From: Butyrivibrio sp.
Lineage (GTDB): Bacteria; Bacillota; Clostridia; Lachnospirales; Lachnospiraceae
NCBI GenBank assembly: GCA_017615275.1
Contig: JAGAAO010000098.1
Coordinates: forward strand, 1 to 58,007
Length of the DNA stretch: 58,007 nt
Reading direction: 5' to 3'
Shown: piece by piece, positions 42,852 to 50,854 of the stretch
Layout: each line of letters opens with the position of its first letter
How positions within the stretch are numbered: the first letter of the stretch is position 1
Notes under the pieces: model-generated
Database searches by the model: none
Seen by the model: the letters and a program-made list of their open reading frames with translations, nothing else
Told to the model about the DNA's origin: nothing
Program-made: the position numbers and the translations under genes

Positions 42852-43477
42852 GGGCAGTTATATTTGACCTTGACGGAGTGATCTGTTTTACGGATAAACT
42901 CCATTACAAGGCTTGGAAAGCCGTGGCTGATGAGCTCGGTATATATTTTGATGAAAAGATAAATGACAGATTAAGAGGTGTCAGCAGAATGGATTCTCTT
43001 GAGATTATTCTTGAGAACGCCGACAGGACTTTTTCTGAAGAAGAGAAAAAAGAAATTGCTGAAAAGAAAAACAATATTTATGTTTCGCTTCTTGATACAA
43101 TGAGTGAGAAAGATCTAGGCAATGATGTCAGGGGAGCACTTGATGTTCTTAGGCAAAAAGGGAAACTTCTGGCGATTGGTTCTAGCAGTAAGAATACCAA
43201 GAAGATACTTGAAAAGATTGGGCTTAACGGCTTCTTTGATGCGGTATCCGACGGAACAAATATCACAAGATCGAAGCCGGATCCCGAAGTGTTCTTAAAA
43301 GCTGCGGAGATGCTGGAAGTTGATCCTTCCGATGCGATAGTTGTTGAGGATGCTATGTCCGGAATCGACGCTGCGCTCGCAGGAGGATTTAAGTGCGTCG
43401 GAATCGGCGAAGCTGCAACACATCCCAATGTGACATATCCTTTGAAAGATTTGTCCGATCTTCCCAAATTGGTATAG
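42848..43477 (+). CDS. pgmB: Beta-phosphoglucomutase
   Basis: 209 residues. HAD motif I is FDLDGVICFTDKLHYKAWK, with the extra His/Lys typical of beta-phosphoglucomutase; the cap motif is RLRGVSRMDSLEIIL. GSSSKNTKKIL is motif II, and TRSKPDPEVFL and VEDAMSGIDAA are motifs III and IV. It turns the beta-glucose-1-phosphate from GH65 into glucose-6-phosphate for glycolysis. The ATGA overlap with the phosphorylase supports coupled expression. Confidence 0.93.
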   Translation: MRAVIFDLDGVICFTDKLHYKAWKAVADELGIYFDEKINDRLRGVSRMDSLEIILENADRTFSEEEKKEIAEKKNNIYVSLLDTMSEKDLGNDVRGALDVLRQKGKLLAIGSSSKNTKKILEKIGLNGFFDAVSDGTNITRSKPDPEVFLKAAEMLEVDPSDAIVVEDAMSGIDAALAGGFKCVGIGEAATHPNVTYPLKDLSDLPKLV

Positions 43478-43502
43478 AATAGCATAGGAAAAGAAAATTT
43501 TG

Positions 43503-43540
43503 ATGATGTAGATGTCTTTTTTGGCACCTACATCATTTTA
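43503..43540 (+). terminator. Likely operon terminator
   Basis: atgatgtag pairs with ctacatcat over 9 bp with a 16-nt loop, then ttta. The weak T-run lowers certainty. Confidence 0.5.
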
Positions 43541-43579
43541 TGCGTGTAAATCATTATTGCGGATGTTAGGAGGCTCGGT

Positions 43580-44299
43580 ATGAGCGAACGTTTTTCAAGA
43601 ACGGAATTATTACTTGGAAGTGAGGCAGTTGAAAATCTGTCAAAAAAAAGAGTTGCGATCTTTGGCGTCGGCGGCGTAGGAGGATACGTGTGCGAAGCGC
43701 TTGTAAGAAGCGGCATTGGCGCGTTTGATATCTGCGACAATGACACGGTAGCTCTTTCAAATATAAACAGGCAGATAATCGCGACCACAAAGAGCGTGGG
43801 AAAGTACAAGGTTGATGTCATGAAAGAGCGTATGCTGGACATAAACCCCGATGTAAAGGTCAATGTTCACAAATGCTTTTTCCTGCCTGAGAACGCTGAT
43901 ACGTTCCCTTTTGAAGAGTATGATTATGTGGTTGACGCCGTTGATACTGTGACAGCGAAAATTGAGATAATAGTGAGGGCAAAAGAAAAAGGAGTTCCCG
44001 TTATAAGTGCAATGGGAGCGGGAAATAAATTGTCACCCTGCGGCTTCAAAGTTGCGGATATCTCCAAGACCAAGGTCGATCCGCTTGCAAGGGTTATGAG
44101 ACGTGAGCTCAAAAAGCGTGGAATCTACGATCTCAAAGTGGTTTATTCCGAGGAAGAACCTGTTAAAATTTCTGCTGTTACAGAGCCCGGAAGCTCCAGA
44201 AGAAGTACCCCCGGAAGCGTTGCTTTCGTGCCTTCCGTCGCCGGCCTCGTGATTGCTTCGGAAATAGTGAAAAATTTGTGTTGCATTAGACAAGATTAA
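43580..44299 (+). CDS. tcdA: tRNA threonylcarbamoyladenosine dehydratase (TcdA/CsdL)
   Basis: 239 residues, E1-like (ThiF/MoeB) superfamily. It cyclises t6A37 of ANN-decoding tRNAs with ATP. The ATP loop is IFGVGGVGGYVCEAL, then Asp in DNDTVALSNINRQI and the family signature AMGAGNKLSP. The C-terminal EPGSSRRSTPGSVAFVPSVAG is the family's hallmark. AGGAGG precedes the ATG. The next gene starts 266 bp downstream; that gap holds no other gene that I can see. Confidence 0.92.
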   Translation: MSERFSRTELLLGSEAVENLSKKRVAIFGVGGVGGYVCEALVRSGIGAFDICDNDTVALSNINRQIIATTKSVGKYKVDVMKERMLDINPDVKVNVHKCFFLPENADTFPFEEYDYVVDAVDTVTAKIEIIVRAKEKGVPVISAMGAGNKLSPCGFKVADISKTKVDPLARVMRRELKKRGIYDLKVVYSEEEPVKISAVTEPGSSRRSTPGSVAFVPSVAGLVIASEIVKNLCCIRQD

Positions 44300-44565
44300 T
44301 TGCGTAAGCGGGTTGATTTTGGGAATGGTTAATGGTAAGGTTATGAAGTGACAAAAATATTAACAGATAGTGTCGAATAGAATATGGAAAGAAAAATTAT
44401 CATACGGGCGAAATGAGGGGTGTGCCTAATGACGAGCTTGGTTGTACGGTATTTCGAATTTTTAAACTTAGTTAAATACCAGTTAACGGTAATGCTTATC
44501 GGATGTTAGTTTAGCGATTGACATTATATTAAGACACTAGATCATTGCTATTGGGGGTATATGAC

Positions 44566-45933
44566 ATGAAAAAAAGATTAATTTCTACAACGGCAGCGTT
44601 TGCAATGGCTACGCTACTCACAATTCCGCCGTTTCAGAGTGTAGGTGCATCAAAAGCGCAGGATGCAGCTTCAAAAGATGTTACATTTGAAACTGTAGAT
44701 ACAGTTGCATCTGCAAAAGAAGAAAGCTCAACAAAATCAGTTAAGCAGGAACCTGCTTATTGTTGGGGCATGGAGAACTATTCGACAGTTCAATTGCCAC
44801 CGACACCAACACCAACATGTACTGGTAAGACAACTGCAAAAGCAGAGTGTACAGTAAAGACAACAACTACAGCGAAAGCTGAAAGCACATCTAAACCGGC
44901 TAAGCCCGATTGTTCAAAGAAGACGGCAAAACCGGATTGTTCCAAGAAAACAGCGAAACCTGATTGTACTCCCAAACAGACAAGTACAGCTAAGCCTGAT
45001 TGCACACCTAAGCCTGAGTGCAAACCCACACCAACATGCGTACCGGCACCTGTAAGCGTATCGGCACAGGCAACTTGGGGATGGGAATGGTCCAACAATT
45101 GTGACTACTCAAAGAATTTCGATTGGACAAAGACATGTGACTATTCAAAGACATGGGATTGGTCAAAGAACTGTGACTGGTCAAAGAGCTGCGACTACGC
45201 AAAGAAGTGCGATTGGTCAAAGAAAGCTGAATGCACAAAGACAAGCGATTGGTCAAATAAATGCGATTGGTCAAAGACATGGGATTGGTCAATGAACTGT
45301 GACTACTCAAAGAATTGGGATTGGTCAAAGAACTGCGACTACTCAAAGAGCTGGGATTGGTCGAAGAACTGCGACTACTCAAAGAGCTGGGATTGGTCAA
45401 AGAACTGTGACTACTCAAAGAGCTGGGATTGGTCAAAGAATTGTGACTGGTCAAAGAACTGCGAATGGTCAAAGAAGTGTGAAGTTAAGACCGATGGAGA
45501 TGTAAAAGGTAAGGGATCCGTAAAGTGTGAAGTTAAGACTGAAGGCGGAGACAAGAAGGATTCCGGAGAAGCTAAAGGTAAGGGAACAATAAAATGCGAG
45601 ATTACAGCCGGAGATCAGAAGAAAGAATGTGAGATCAACACAGGATCGGATGTAAGCGGAAGCATTAAATGTGAGATCAAGACCGAAGGCGGAAACGCAG
45701 GCGGATGTGACTTCACAGCCGGTTATACAGGATTTGGCCAGGGTTGCGCCTATGGTCAGGGATTCGGTGGATACGGTTACGGCCAGGGATTCGGCGGATA
45801 TGGTCAGGGATGCGGATTCGGTCAGGCAACAGGTTACACAGCAGCATCATGTGATTACAACTATTCATATGAAAGCTATGGATGCTATGACGCAGGATGG
45901 AGCATGGCAGGCGGCCTTTGGGGATGCTGGTAA
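44566..45933 (+). CDS. Secreted Cys/Trp/Tyr-rich hexapeptide-repeat protein
   Basis: 455 residues, no recognised family. Residues 1-29 are a signal peptide (MKKR, hydrophobic AAFAMATLLTIPPF, cleavage near VGA). ~78-160 is a Thr/Pro/Lys/Cys-rich linker with repeats such as AKPDCSKKT. Residues 172-303 are 22 uninterrupted hexads, consensus (N/S)-(C/W)-D-(W/Y)-S-K, later alternating NCDYSK and SWDWSK. Then KCEVKT-type Gly/Lys-rich repeats lead to a Gly/Gln/Tyr/Cys-rich tail (GFGGYGQGCGFGQ) ending GGLWGCW. GGGGGT precedes ATG 44566; no anchor or LPXTG is seen. It is probably an extracellular structural, metal-binding or disulfide-linked protein. The gene is monocistronic between tcdA and a terminator. 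Confidence 0.8.
   Translation: MKKRLISTTAAFAMATLLTIPPFQSVGASKAQDAASKDVTFETVDTVASAKEESSTKSVKQEPAYCWGMENYSTVQLPPTPTPTCTGKTTAKAECTVKTTTTAKAESTSKPAKPDCSKKTAKPDCSKKTAKPDCTPKQTSTAKPDCTPKPECKPTPTCVPAPVSVSAQATWGWEWSNNCDYSKNFDWTKTCDYSKTWDWSKNCDWSKSCDYAKKCDWSKKAECTKTSDWSNKCDWSKTWDWSMNCDYSKNWDWSKNCDYSKSWDWSKNCDYSKSWDWSKNCDYSKSWDWSKNCDWSKNCEWSKKCEVKTDGDVKGKGSVKCEVKTEGGDKKDSGEAKGKGTIKCEITAGDQKKECEINTGSDVSGSIKCEIKTEGGNAGGCDFTAGYTGFGQGCAYGQGFGGYGYGQGFGGYGQGCGFGQATGYTAASCDYNYSYESYGCYDAGWSMAGGLWGCW
45079..45474 (+). repeat. Twenty-two tandem 18-bp units coding for hexapeptides
   Basis: The core unit is tgcgactactcaaag or gggattggtcaaag plus a variable first codon. The later part is organised as a 36-bp higher-order repeat (two hexads). 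Near-identical neighbours (about 45295-45450) suggest recent expansion by slippage or unequal exchange. Copy number may vary between strains. Confidence 0.9.
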
Positions 45934-45977
45934 TTATCCGAATTTGGAATAGATAATAATATATAAGTTAAAATATA

Positions 45978-46010
45978 AAAGAGGATTTCGCTTATTGCGA
46001 GATCCTCTTT
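45978..46010. terminator. Bidirectional terminator
   Basis: aaagaggat pairs with atcctcttt and an inner tcgc/gcga stem. It serves the repeat-protein gene and the convergent sulfhydrylase gene. Confidence 0.75.
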
Positions 46011-46020
46011 CTATATAGCT

Positions 46021-47298
46021 TTATGCCAATGCATTCTTGATGTCTGCGATAAGGTCTTCCTTATCTTCAAGACCGCAAGACAGACGTACAAGACCTGCAG
46101 GGATTCCTGCTGCTTCAAGCTGCTCGTCTGTGAGCTGTCTGTGAGTTGATGTTGCAGGATTAAGGCAACATGTGCGTGCATCTGCAACGTGAGTCTCGAT
46201 AGCTGCGAGACGGAGCTTCTTCATGAAGCTTTCTGCAGCGGTTCTTCCGCCTTTAAGCTCGAAGGATACAACACCGCATCCGCCGTTTGGAAGATATTTT
46301 TTAGCGAGCTCATAGTATTTGTCGGATTCAAGACCGGGGTAGCTAACCTTTGAGACCTGAGGCTGTTCCTGAAGGAACTTAGCTACTGCAAGTCCGTTCT
46401 CTACGTGCTTGGGCATACGAACATGAAGTGATTCAAGTCCGAGGTTAAGAAGGAATGCGTTCTGAGGAGACTGGATACAACCAAAGTCACGCATAAGCTG
46501 TGCTGTACATTTTGTTATGAAAGCGCCTTCTATGCCGAATTTCTCAGCGTAAACAATTCCGTGATAAGAATCATCTGGCTTTGTGAGTCCGGGATATTTG
46601 TCGGCATGTGCCATCCAATCAAATTTTCCGGAATCAACGATGGCGCCACCTACAGCGGCTCCGTGTCCGTCCATATATTTTGTGGTTGAGTGAGTTACGA
46701 TGTCAGCACCCCATTCAATAGGTCTGCAGTTAACAGGAGTGGGGAAAGTATTGTCTACGATAAGCGGAACACCGTGTCTGTGAGCTGCATTTGCGAATTT
46801 CTCAATATCAAGGACTGTAAGAGCGGGATTTGCGATTGTTTCACCGAACACAGCTCTTGTGTTGTCTTTGAATGCAGCGTCGAGTTCTTCATCGTCTGCG
46901 TCGGGAGATACGAAAGTAACTTCGATTCCCATCTTAGCCATAGTTACAGCGATGAGATTAAATGTTCCTCCGTAGATTGAAGATGAAGCAACGATGTGGC
47001 TTCCGCACTCGCATATGTTGAAAAGTGCAAAGAAGTTTGCTGCCTGTCCCGATGAAGTAAGCATTGCTGCCGTGCCGCCTTCAAGAGCAGCGATCTTCGC
47101 AGCTACATGGTCGTTTGTGGGATTCTGGAGCCTTGTATAGAAATATCCTGAAGCTTCAAGGTCAAAAAGCTTTCCCATATCTTCACTTGTATCATATTTA
47201 AAGGTAGTGGACTGTATGATGGGTATCTGACGGGGCTCTCCGTTTCCCGGAGTGTATCCGGCCTGTACACATCTTGTTCCGATTTTCTGCTGATCCAT
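46021..47298 (-). CDS. metY: O-acetylhomoserine sulfhydrylase (PLP, Cys/Met metabolism)
   Basis: 425 residues from ATG 47298 (AGGAGGT just upstream; an earlier in-frame start at 47319 is not needed). It joins O-acetylhomoserine and sulfide to form homocysteine, the substrate of the metE product encoded in this window. SSIYGGTFNL and the catalytic Lys in THSTTKYMDGHG mark the gamma-family PLP enzyme. Length and the motif QSTTFKYD are typical of the O-acetylhomoserine branch. Cystathionine gamma-synthase activity cannot be excluded. Confidence 0.9.
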   Translation of the reverse strand: MDQQKIGTRCVQAGYTPGNGEPRQIPIIQSTTFKYDTSEDMGKLFDLEASGYFYTRLQNPTNDHVAAKIAALEGGTAAMLTSSGQAANFFALFNICECGSHIVASSSIYGGTFNLIAVTMAKMGIEVTFVSPDADDEELDAAFKDNTRAVFGETIANPALTVLDIEKFANAAHRHGVPLIVDNTFPTPVNCRPIEWGADIVTHSTTKYMDGHGAAVGGAIVDSGKFDWMAHADKYPGLTKPDDSYHGIVYAEKFGIEGAFITKCTAQLMRDFGCIQSPQNAFLLNLGLESLHVRMPKHVENGLAVAKFLQEQPQVSKVSYPGLESDKYYELAKKYLPNGGCGVVSFELKGGRTAAESFMKKLRLAAIETHVADARTCCLNPATSTHRQLTDEQLEAAGIPAGLVRLSCGLEDKEDLIADIKNALA

Positions 47299-47459
47299 GG
47301 TAACCTCCTGAATAATCAAATAATAAAACCAACATTTATACTACCACATTAAAGCGTGAGAGTAAAAAAGTTTGATACAAAAATGTGTTTATGTTAAGCT
47401 TTATAAAAATAAAATATGCAACCGGCAATCGTATCTTGGATTATATTGGGGGAAAAAGT

Positions 47460-48152
47460 ATGAGGAAAAGATTTTTGCCATTATTGTTGTTGCTGATCTT
47501 AAATCTTACCGCGTGTGGCAAGGCGCACATTGATGAAGAGGCTGACGGAACTATGGAAGGGGCGGAAGTAAAAGCCGCTACGAGAAGTCGTGAAGAGGAC
47601 AGTGATGTTGCCTGGAAAGAAGCATACAAGAAATATCTTACCGGTATCATAGATGGGAAAAACCTTCTTGTAGATCTCAGCGAGCCATGTACATATAACG
47701 AAAACGGGGATGTGGCTTATTTTACTCTTCAGGATATTACCGGGGATGATATTCCCGAATTGTGGATAACAGGTCGAGATCCTTCGGAAGTTGTGGATAA
47801 CTGTTTTGAAGTGCTCACTGTAGGTTCCAAGAATAAGGTGAAAGATATAGTTGATTCCCTTACCTGTTATTACGATCCCACGGAAAAAGAGCTTTATACA
47901 CATTCTGATACTGAAGAATCGACTTTTACCGTATATGAGAACATTGAAGGAAGATATTCAAAGAAGTTTTCTCTGGTATATTCCGAGGATGGAAGATACA
48001 GTCAGGTATTCGGTGACGGACTTGCCAAAAGTATTACAAATGAAGAAGGCGAAGATATGTCTGCAAAATTCTTCGACGATCGCGCAAAATACAGCTTAAA
48101 AGATTTGACAAAACTTACCAATGAAAGTATAGAAGAAGCATTTATGGAATGA
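47460..48152 (+). CDS. Secreted lipoprotein of unknown function
   Basis: 230 residues from ATG 47460 (GGGGGAA upstream). The signal peptide LPLLLLLILNLTAC has the lipobox LTAC, followed by an acidic mature part. A YFTLQDITGDDIPELWITGRD stretch resembles the repeated beta-strand/Asp motifs of VCBS/EF-hand-like bacterial lipoproteins (DxTGDDxPEL). Not assigned to a process. An in-frame start at 47385 would precede the signal peptide and is rejected. Confidence 0.8.
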   Translation: MRKRFLPLLLLLILNLTACGKAHIDEEADGTMEGAEVKAATRSREEDSDVAWKEAYKKYLTGIIDGKNLLVDLSEPCTYNENGDVAYFTLQDITGDDIPELWITGRDPSEVVDNCFEVLTVGSKNKVKDIVDSLTCYYDPTEKELYTHSDTEESTFTVYENIEGRYSKKFSLVYSEDGRYSQVFGDGLAKSITNEEGEDMSAKFFDDRAKYSLKDLTKLTNESIEEAFME

Positions 48153-48166
48153 TATTGCATACAAAC

Positions 48167-48199
48167 GCCCGGCTGAAAATATGAAGTTTTCAGTCGGGC
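48167..48199. terminator. Bidirectional terminator
   Basis: gcccggctgaaaa pairs with ttttcagtcgggc, with one G-T pair, around tatgaag. It lies between the lipoprotein gene and the convergent nadE gene. Confidence 0.75.
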
Positions 48200-48207
48200 T
48201 TAAATTA

Positions 48208-48957
48208 TTATTTCTTATACATAGGAATAGTTTTGAGCTTGTGCAGATTCATGTTGTGCAAGCGATCAATCTTTTCCTTGGTCGCAGCGTTTTCACAGAT
48301 TCCCGTGATCACATATCTGTCGAGAGTATCATATGTGAAGCCGAGCTTGTCTTCATCCGACAATCCACACAGACCGTCCGAAGGAGTCTTGTGTATCAGT
48401 TCTTTCGGAAGCCCGAGAGCATCACCAATCATACGCATTTCCGTAACGAGGAAATCTGAGCATGGGCTGAAATCTCCTGCGGCGTCGCCGTATTTGGTGG
48501 AGTAGCCGACATAGTCTTCAGATTTGTTGCATGTATTTGCAACGCGGCCTCCGTTTGGAAGTGACTGTGCGATCGCGTACAATGTAGCCATTCTGATTCT
48601 CGGAGGAGTGTTGATCTCTGCGTCATTTGAGATTTCAACACCTGCCTCGGCGAGAGCTTTTTTCTCACCTTCAACGGCGGGATTGATATTTACCGTGTAG
48701 TATTTAATGCCGAGAAGTTCTGCGATTCTCTGCGAATCGGCAATGTCTTTCTGTTCTCCGTTTGGCATCAAAACGCCTACAACTCGCTCTTTTCCGAGAG
48801 CTCTGACGAGCAGGGCAGCGACAATTGTAGAATCTTTGCCACCTGAAATTCCTATTACCGCGCTGGCTGTTTTGCCGTTCTCGTCAAACCAGTCGCGTAT
48901 CCATTTTGTTATTTTTTCAATCTGTTCTTCGGGATTGATGTTTACCAAATTTTCCAT
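48208..48957 (-). CDS. nadE: NH3-dependent NAD+ synthetase
   Basis: 249 residues. The PP-loop ATP motif is SGGKDS (38-43). It amidates nicotinate adenine dinucleotide with ammonia and ATP; no glutaminase domain is fused, so it uses free ammonia. ARLYAI-like RMATLYAIAQSLPNGGRVANTCNKSEDYVGY and KTPSDGLCGLSDED are family hallmarks. It is the last gene of the three-gene NAD salvage operon; only 3 bp separate it from pncB. Confidence 0.95.
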   Translation of the reverse strand: MENLVNINPEEQIEKITKWIRDWFDENGKTASAVIGISGGKDSTIVAALLVRALGKERVVGVLMPNGEQKDIADSQRIAELLGIKYYTVNINPAVEGEKKALAEAGVEISNDAEINTPPRIRMATLYAIAQSLPNGGRVANTCNKSEDYVGYSTKYGDAAGDFSPCSDFLVTEMRMIGDALGLPKELIHKTPSDGLCGLSDEDKLGFTYDTLDRYVITGICENAATKEKIDRLHNMNLHKLKTIPMYKK

Positions 48958-48960
48958 AGC

Positions 48961-50166
48961 TTATACCTTCTCGTGAGTCATTCTCCAGTCGATGCATCTC
49001 TGCAGATAATCAACATAGTCGGGATTCTTGCACATACCCTTACCTTCAACGTCAGAGATCTTTGCTACGTCCTGACCGTTGCAGGCTGTTGTCTTCATGA
49101 CGATGTTAAGAGCGGGAACTTTGGTGTCGTTTGCAATGTATGTTCCGATACCGAAAGCAACCTTTGCTTTTCCTTCAAAGTGAGCATGGATATCGTTGGC
49201 TTTCTTGAAGTCAAGGCTGTCGCTGAAAAGAAGAGTCTTTGTGGTAGGATCGATTCCGAGACTCTTGTAGTGTTCGATCATCTTTTCACCCCACTCGATC
49301 GGGTCGCCGCTGTCGTGACGAACACCTGAGAAAAGGGTTGAATAAGTCAACTGGAAGTCTCTGAGGAAGCAATCTGTAGTAATTGCATCGGTAAGAGCTG
49401 TTCCGTTCAGGATACCATACTCTTTTACCCAATAATCAAGCGCGTACCAGTTTGAATATGCGGGATTGTGCTTGTGGTTACCCTGGCCTACGCACATGAT
49501 CCACTCGTGAGCCATTGTTCCGACAGGAGTAACTCCAAGTTTTTTTGCCAAAAGAACATTAGATGTTCCTACAAATATTGAATCGCCGAGTTTTGCGTCT
49601 CTAAGCTTCTTTACAGCAAGTTCCTGAGCCTGAGAAGAAAGCCTTCTTCTTAAACCGAATTCACTGAAAGCACCAATGTTGTATGTCTTATCGGAAAGAA
49701 GCTTTAACTTTTCATCGAGTTTTTCTTCAAATGAAGCAAAGAGCTCGTCATAGTTGTAAGCCATTCTGAAGTATACTTCGTTTACGATGGCAAGAGTGGG
49801 AATTTCGTAAAGAGAAGTGTTGAGCCAGGTTCCGTTCGTTTCGATCGTAAGACCGCACTCTGCATCTGTTCCGATAGTGAAGTCCTCGTATCTGGGGTGC
49901 CAGAGACGGAGGAAATCAACGTAAGATTTCTTTATCCATGTAACTTTTGAAAGGTATGTGAGTTCATCTTCCGTAAAAGTAAGATTGCAGTAAGCGATGA
50001 TCTGGTTCTTGATCTCTTCTACCATCTCTTTGGTGAATTTCACATCTTTGTTTCTGCATCTGAATGTCCATGTTGTCGTGTAATCAGGGAAATTGTGATA
50101 GATTGCCTGTCCCATTGAAAACTTGTAAAGATCGGTTTCAAGAAGACTTTGAATTACATTTTCCAT
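48961..50166 (-). CDS. pncB: Nicotinate phosphoribosyltransferase
   Basis: 401 residues. It couples nicotinate to PRPP with ATP to form nicotinate mononucleotide. TDLYKFSMGQAIYHNFPD is the N-terminal signature, GTMAHEWIMC and FSGVRHDSGDP (with the phosphorylated His) the active-site regions. GGAGCTG precedes the start. It lies between the adenylyltransferase and nadE, so the three enzymes make NAD from nicotinate in consecutive steps. Confidence 0.95.
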   Translation of the reverse strand: MENVIQSLLETDLYKFSMGQAIYHNFPDYTTTWTFRCRNKDVKFTKEMVEEIKNQIIAYCNLTFTEDELTYLSKVTWIKKSYVDFLRLWHPRYEDFTIGTDAECGLTIETNGTWLNTSLYEIPTLAIVNEVYFRMAYNYDELFASFEEKLDEKLKLLSDKTYNIGAFSEFGLRRRLSSQAQELAVKKLRDAKLGDSIFVGTSNVLLAKKLGVTPVGTMAHEWIMCVGQGNHKHNPAYSNWYALDYWVKEYGILNGTALTDAITTDCFLRDFQLTYSTLFSGVRHDSGDPIEWGEKMIEHYKSLGIDPTTKTLLFSDSLDFKKANDIHAHFEGKAKVAFGIGTYIANDTKVPALNIVMKTTACNGQDVAKISDVEGKGMCKNPDYVDYLQRCIDWRMTHEKV

Positions 50167-50201
50167 TTTTTCAGCTCCTTTTTTGAATTCTTTTTCATAG
50201 A

Positions 50202-50717
50202 TTATTTAAGCTTTCCCGTGGATTCAAGATAATTGAGAAAGATTCGGTTGATCTCGTCTGCGTGTGCTTTGGGATTGCTCCTTATTTCTGTTCCGGATGT
50301 CTTTATTATCTGCCGGTCTACCAGGTTAAATGTGTGATCGGGATAGATCTCTCCAAGTTTGTCTACATATGGAGCTTCGCCTGTGTACCAGTTAAAATGA
50401 GCACTGTCTGGACTGATATTTGCGTTGCCAAACAGTTCATCGCCCCAGAGAACCCAGTTCTCATGGGTAAATGTTCCGTCGAGACCAAGCTTTTTGTCGT
50501 CAATCTTAACGACGATAACGCGGTCTTTATCATTTGCAAACATTTCTTTTACAAGACGAAATCTTGTTTCGAAGTCTATAAAATCCCGCCCTCTGTCAGT
50601 CTGATATCCGCAGACTGCAAGAATGAGCTTGTCATTTTCTTCAAGAGCTCTCTTTATGAGAGATTCATGTCCCTTGTGCATCGGTATAAAACATCCGAAC
50701 ACAATTCCAATATTCAT
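50202..50717 (-). CDS. Nicotinamide-nucleotide adenylyltransferase-like (NadR/NadM type)
   Basis: 171 residues. The nucleotidyltransferase motif GCFIPMHKGH (His14, His17) and the C-terminal IIKTSGTEIRSNPKAH (ISxTxxR type) are intact. VFGCFIPMHKGHESL is like the N-terminal domain of NadR. In this operon it would adenylylate nicotinate mononucleotide, filling the step between pncB and nadE. There is no kinase domain as in full-length NadR. Confidence 0.85.
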   Translation of the reverse strand: MNIGIVFGCFIPMHKGHESLIKRALEENDKLILAVCGYQTDRGRDFIDFETRFRLVKEMFANDKDRVIVVKIDDKKLGLDGTFTHENWVLWGDELFGNANISPDSAHFNWYTGEAPYVDKLGEIYPDHTFNLVDRQIIKTSGTEIRSNPKAHADEINRIFLNYLESTGKLK

Positions 50718-50745
50718 ATTATTATCCTCGTAACATTTTTTAGGT

Positions 50746-50773
50746 ATTATAACATTTTAAGGGAAGAAATCAA
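50746..50773 (-). promoter_or_regulatory. Predicted promoter of the NAD salvage operon
   Basis: On the minus strand TTGATT (50773-50768) and TATAAT (50751-50746) are separated by 16 bp, about 29 bp before the first start codon of the operon. Confidence 0.6.
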
Positions 50774-50854
50774 TTCTCGGATAGAAAGCGATAACAGTGG
50801 TACAATAACATATGTCTGTAGTTGATTTTTTAGTGTGTTGAAGGAGAGATGATG

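Noticed and set aside
45008-45472. 154-codon minus-strand and two plus-strand alternative frames in the hexapeptide block
   Set aside because: An 18-bp repeat stays open in several frames by necessity. Only the annotated frame has a signal peptide and ribosome binding site.
44566-45933. Multi-core modified-peptide precursor next to an E1-like enzyme
   Set aside because: The E1-like neighbour has the full TcdA signature and no cyclodehydratase, radical SAM or lanthipeptide enzyme is nearby. It is kept only as a remote option.
47299-47459. SAM riboswitch before metY or T-box before metE
   Set aside because: The untranslated regions are too short and show no matching conserved core. The LysR palindrome explains metE control better.
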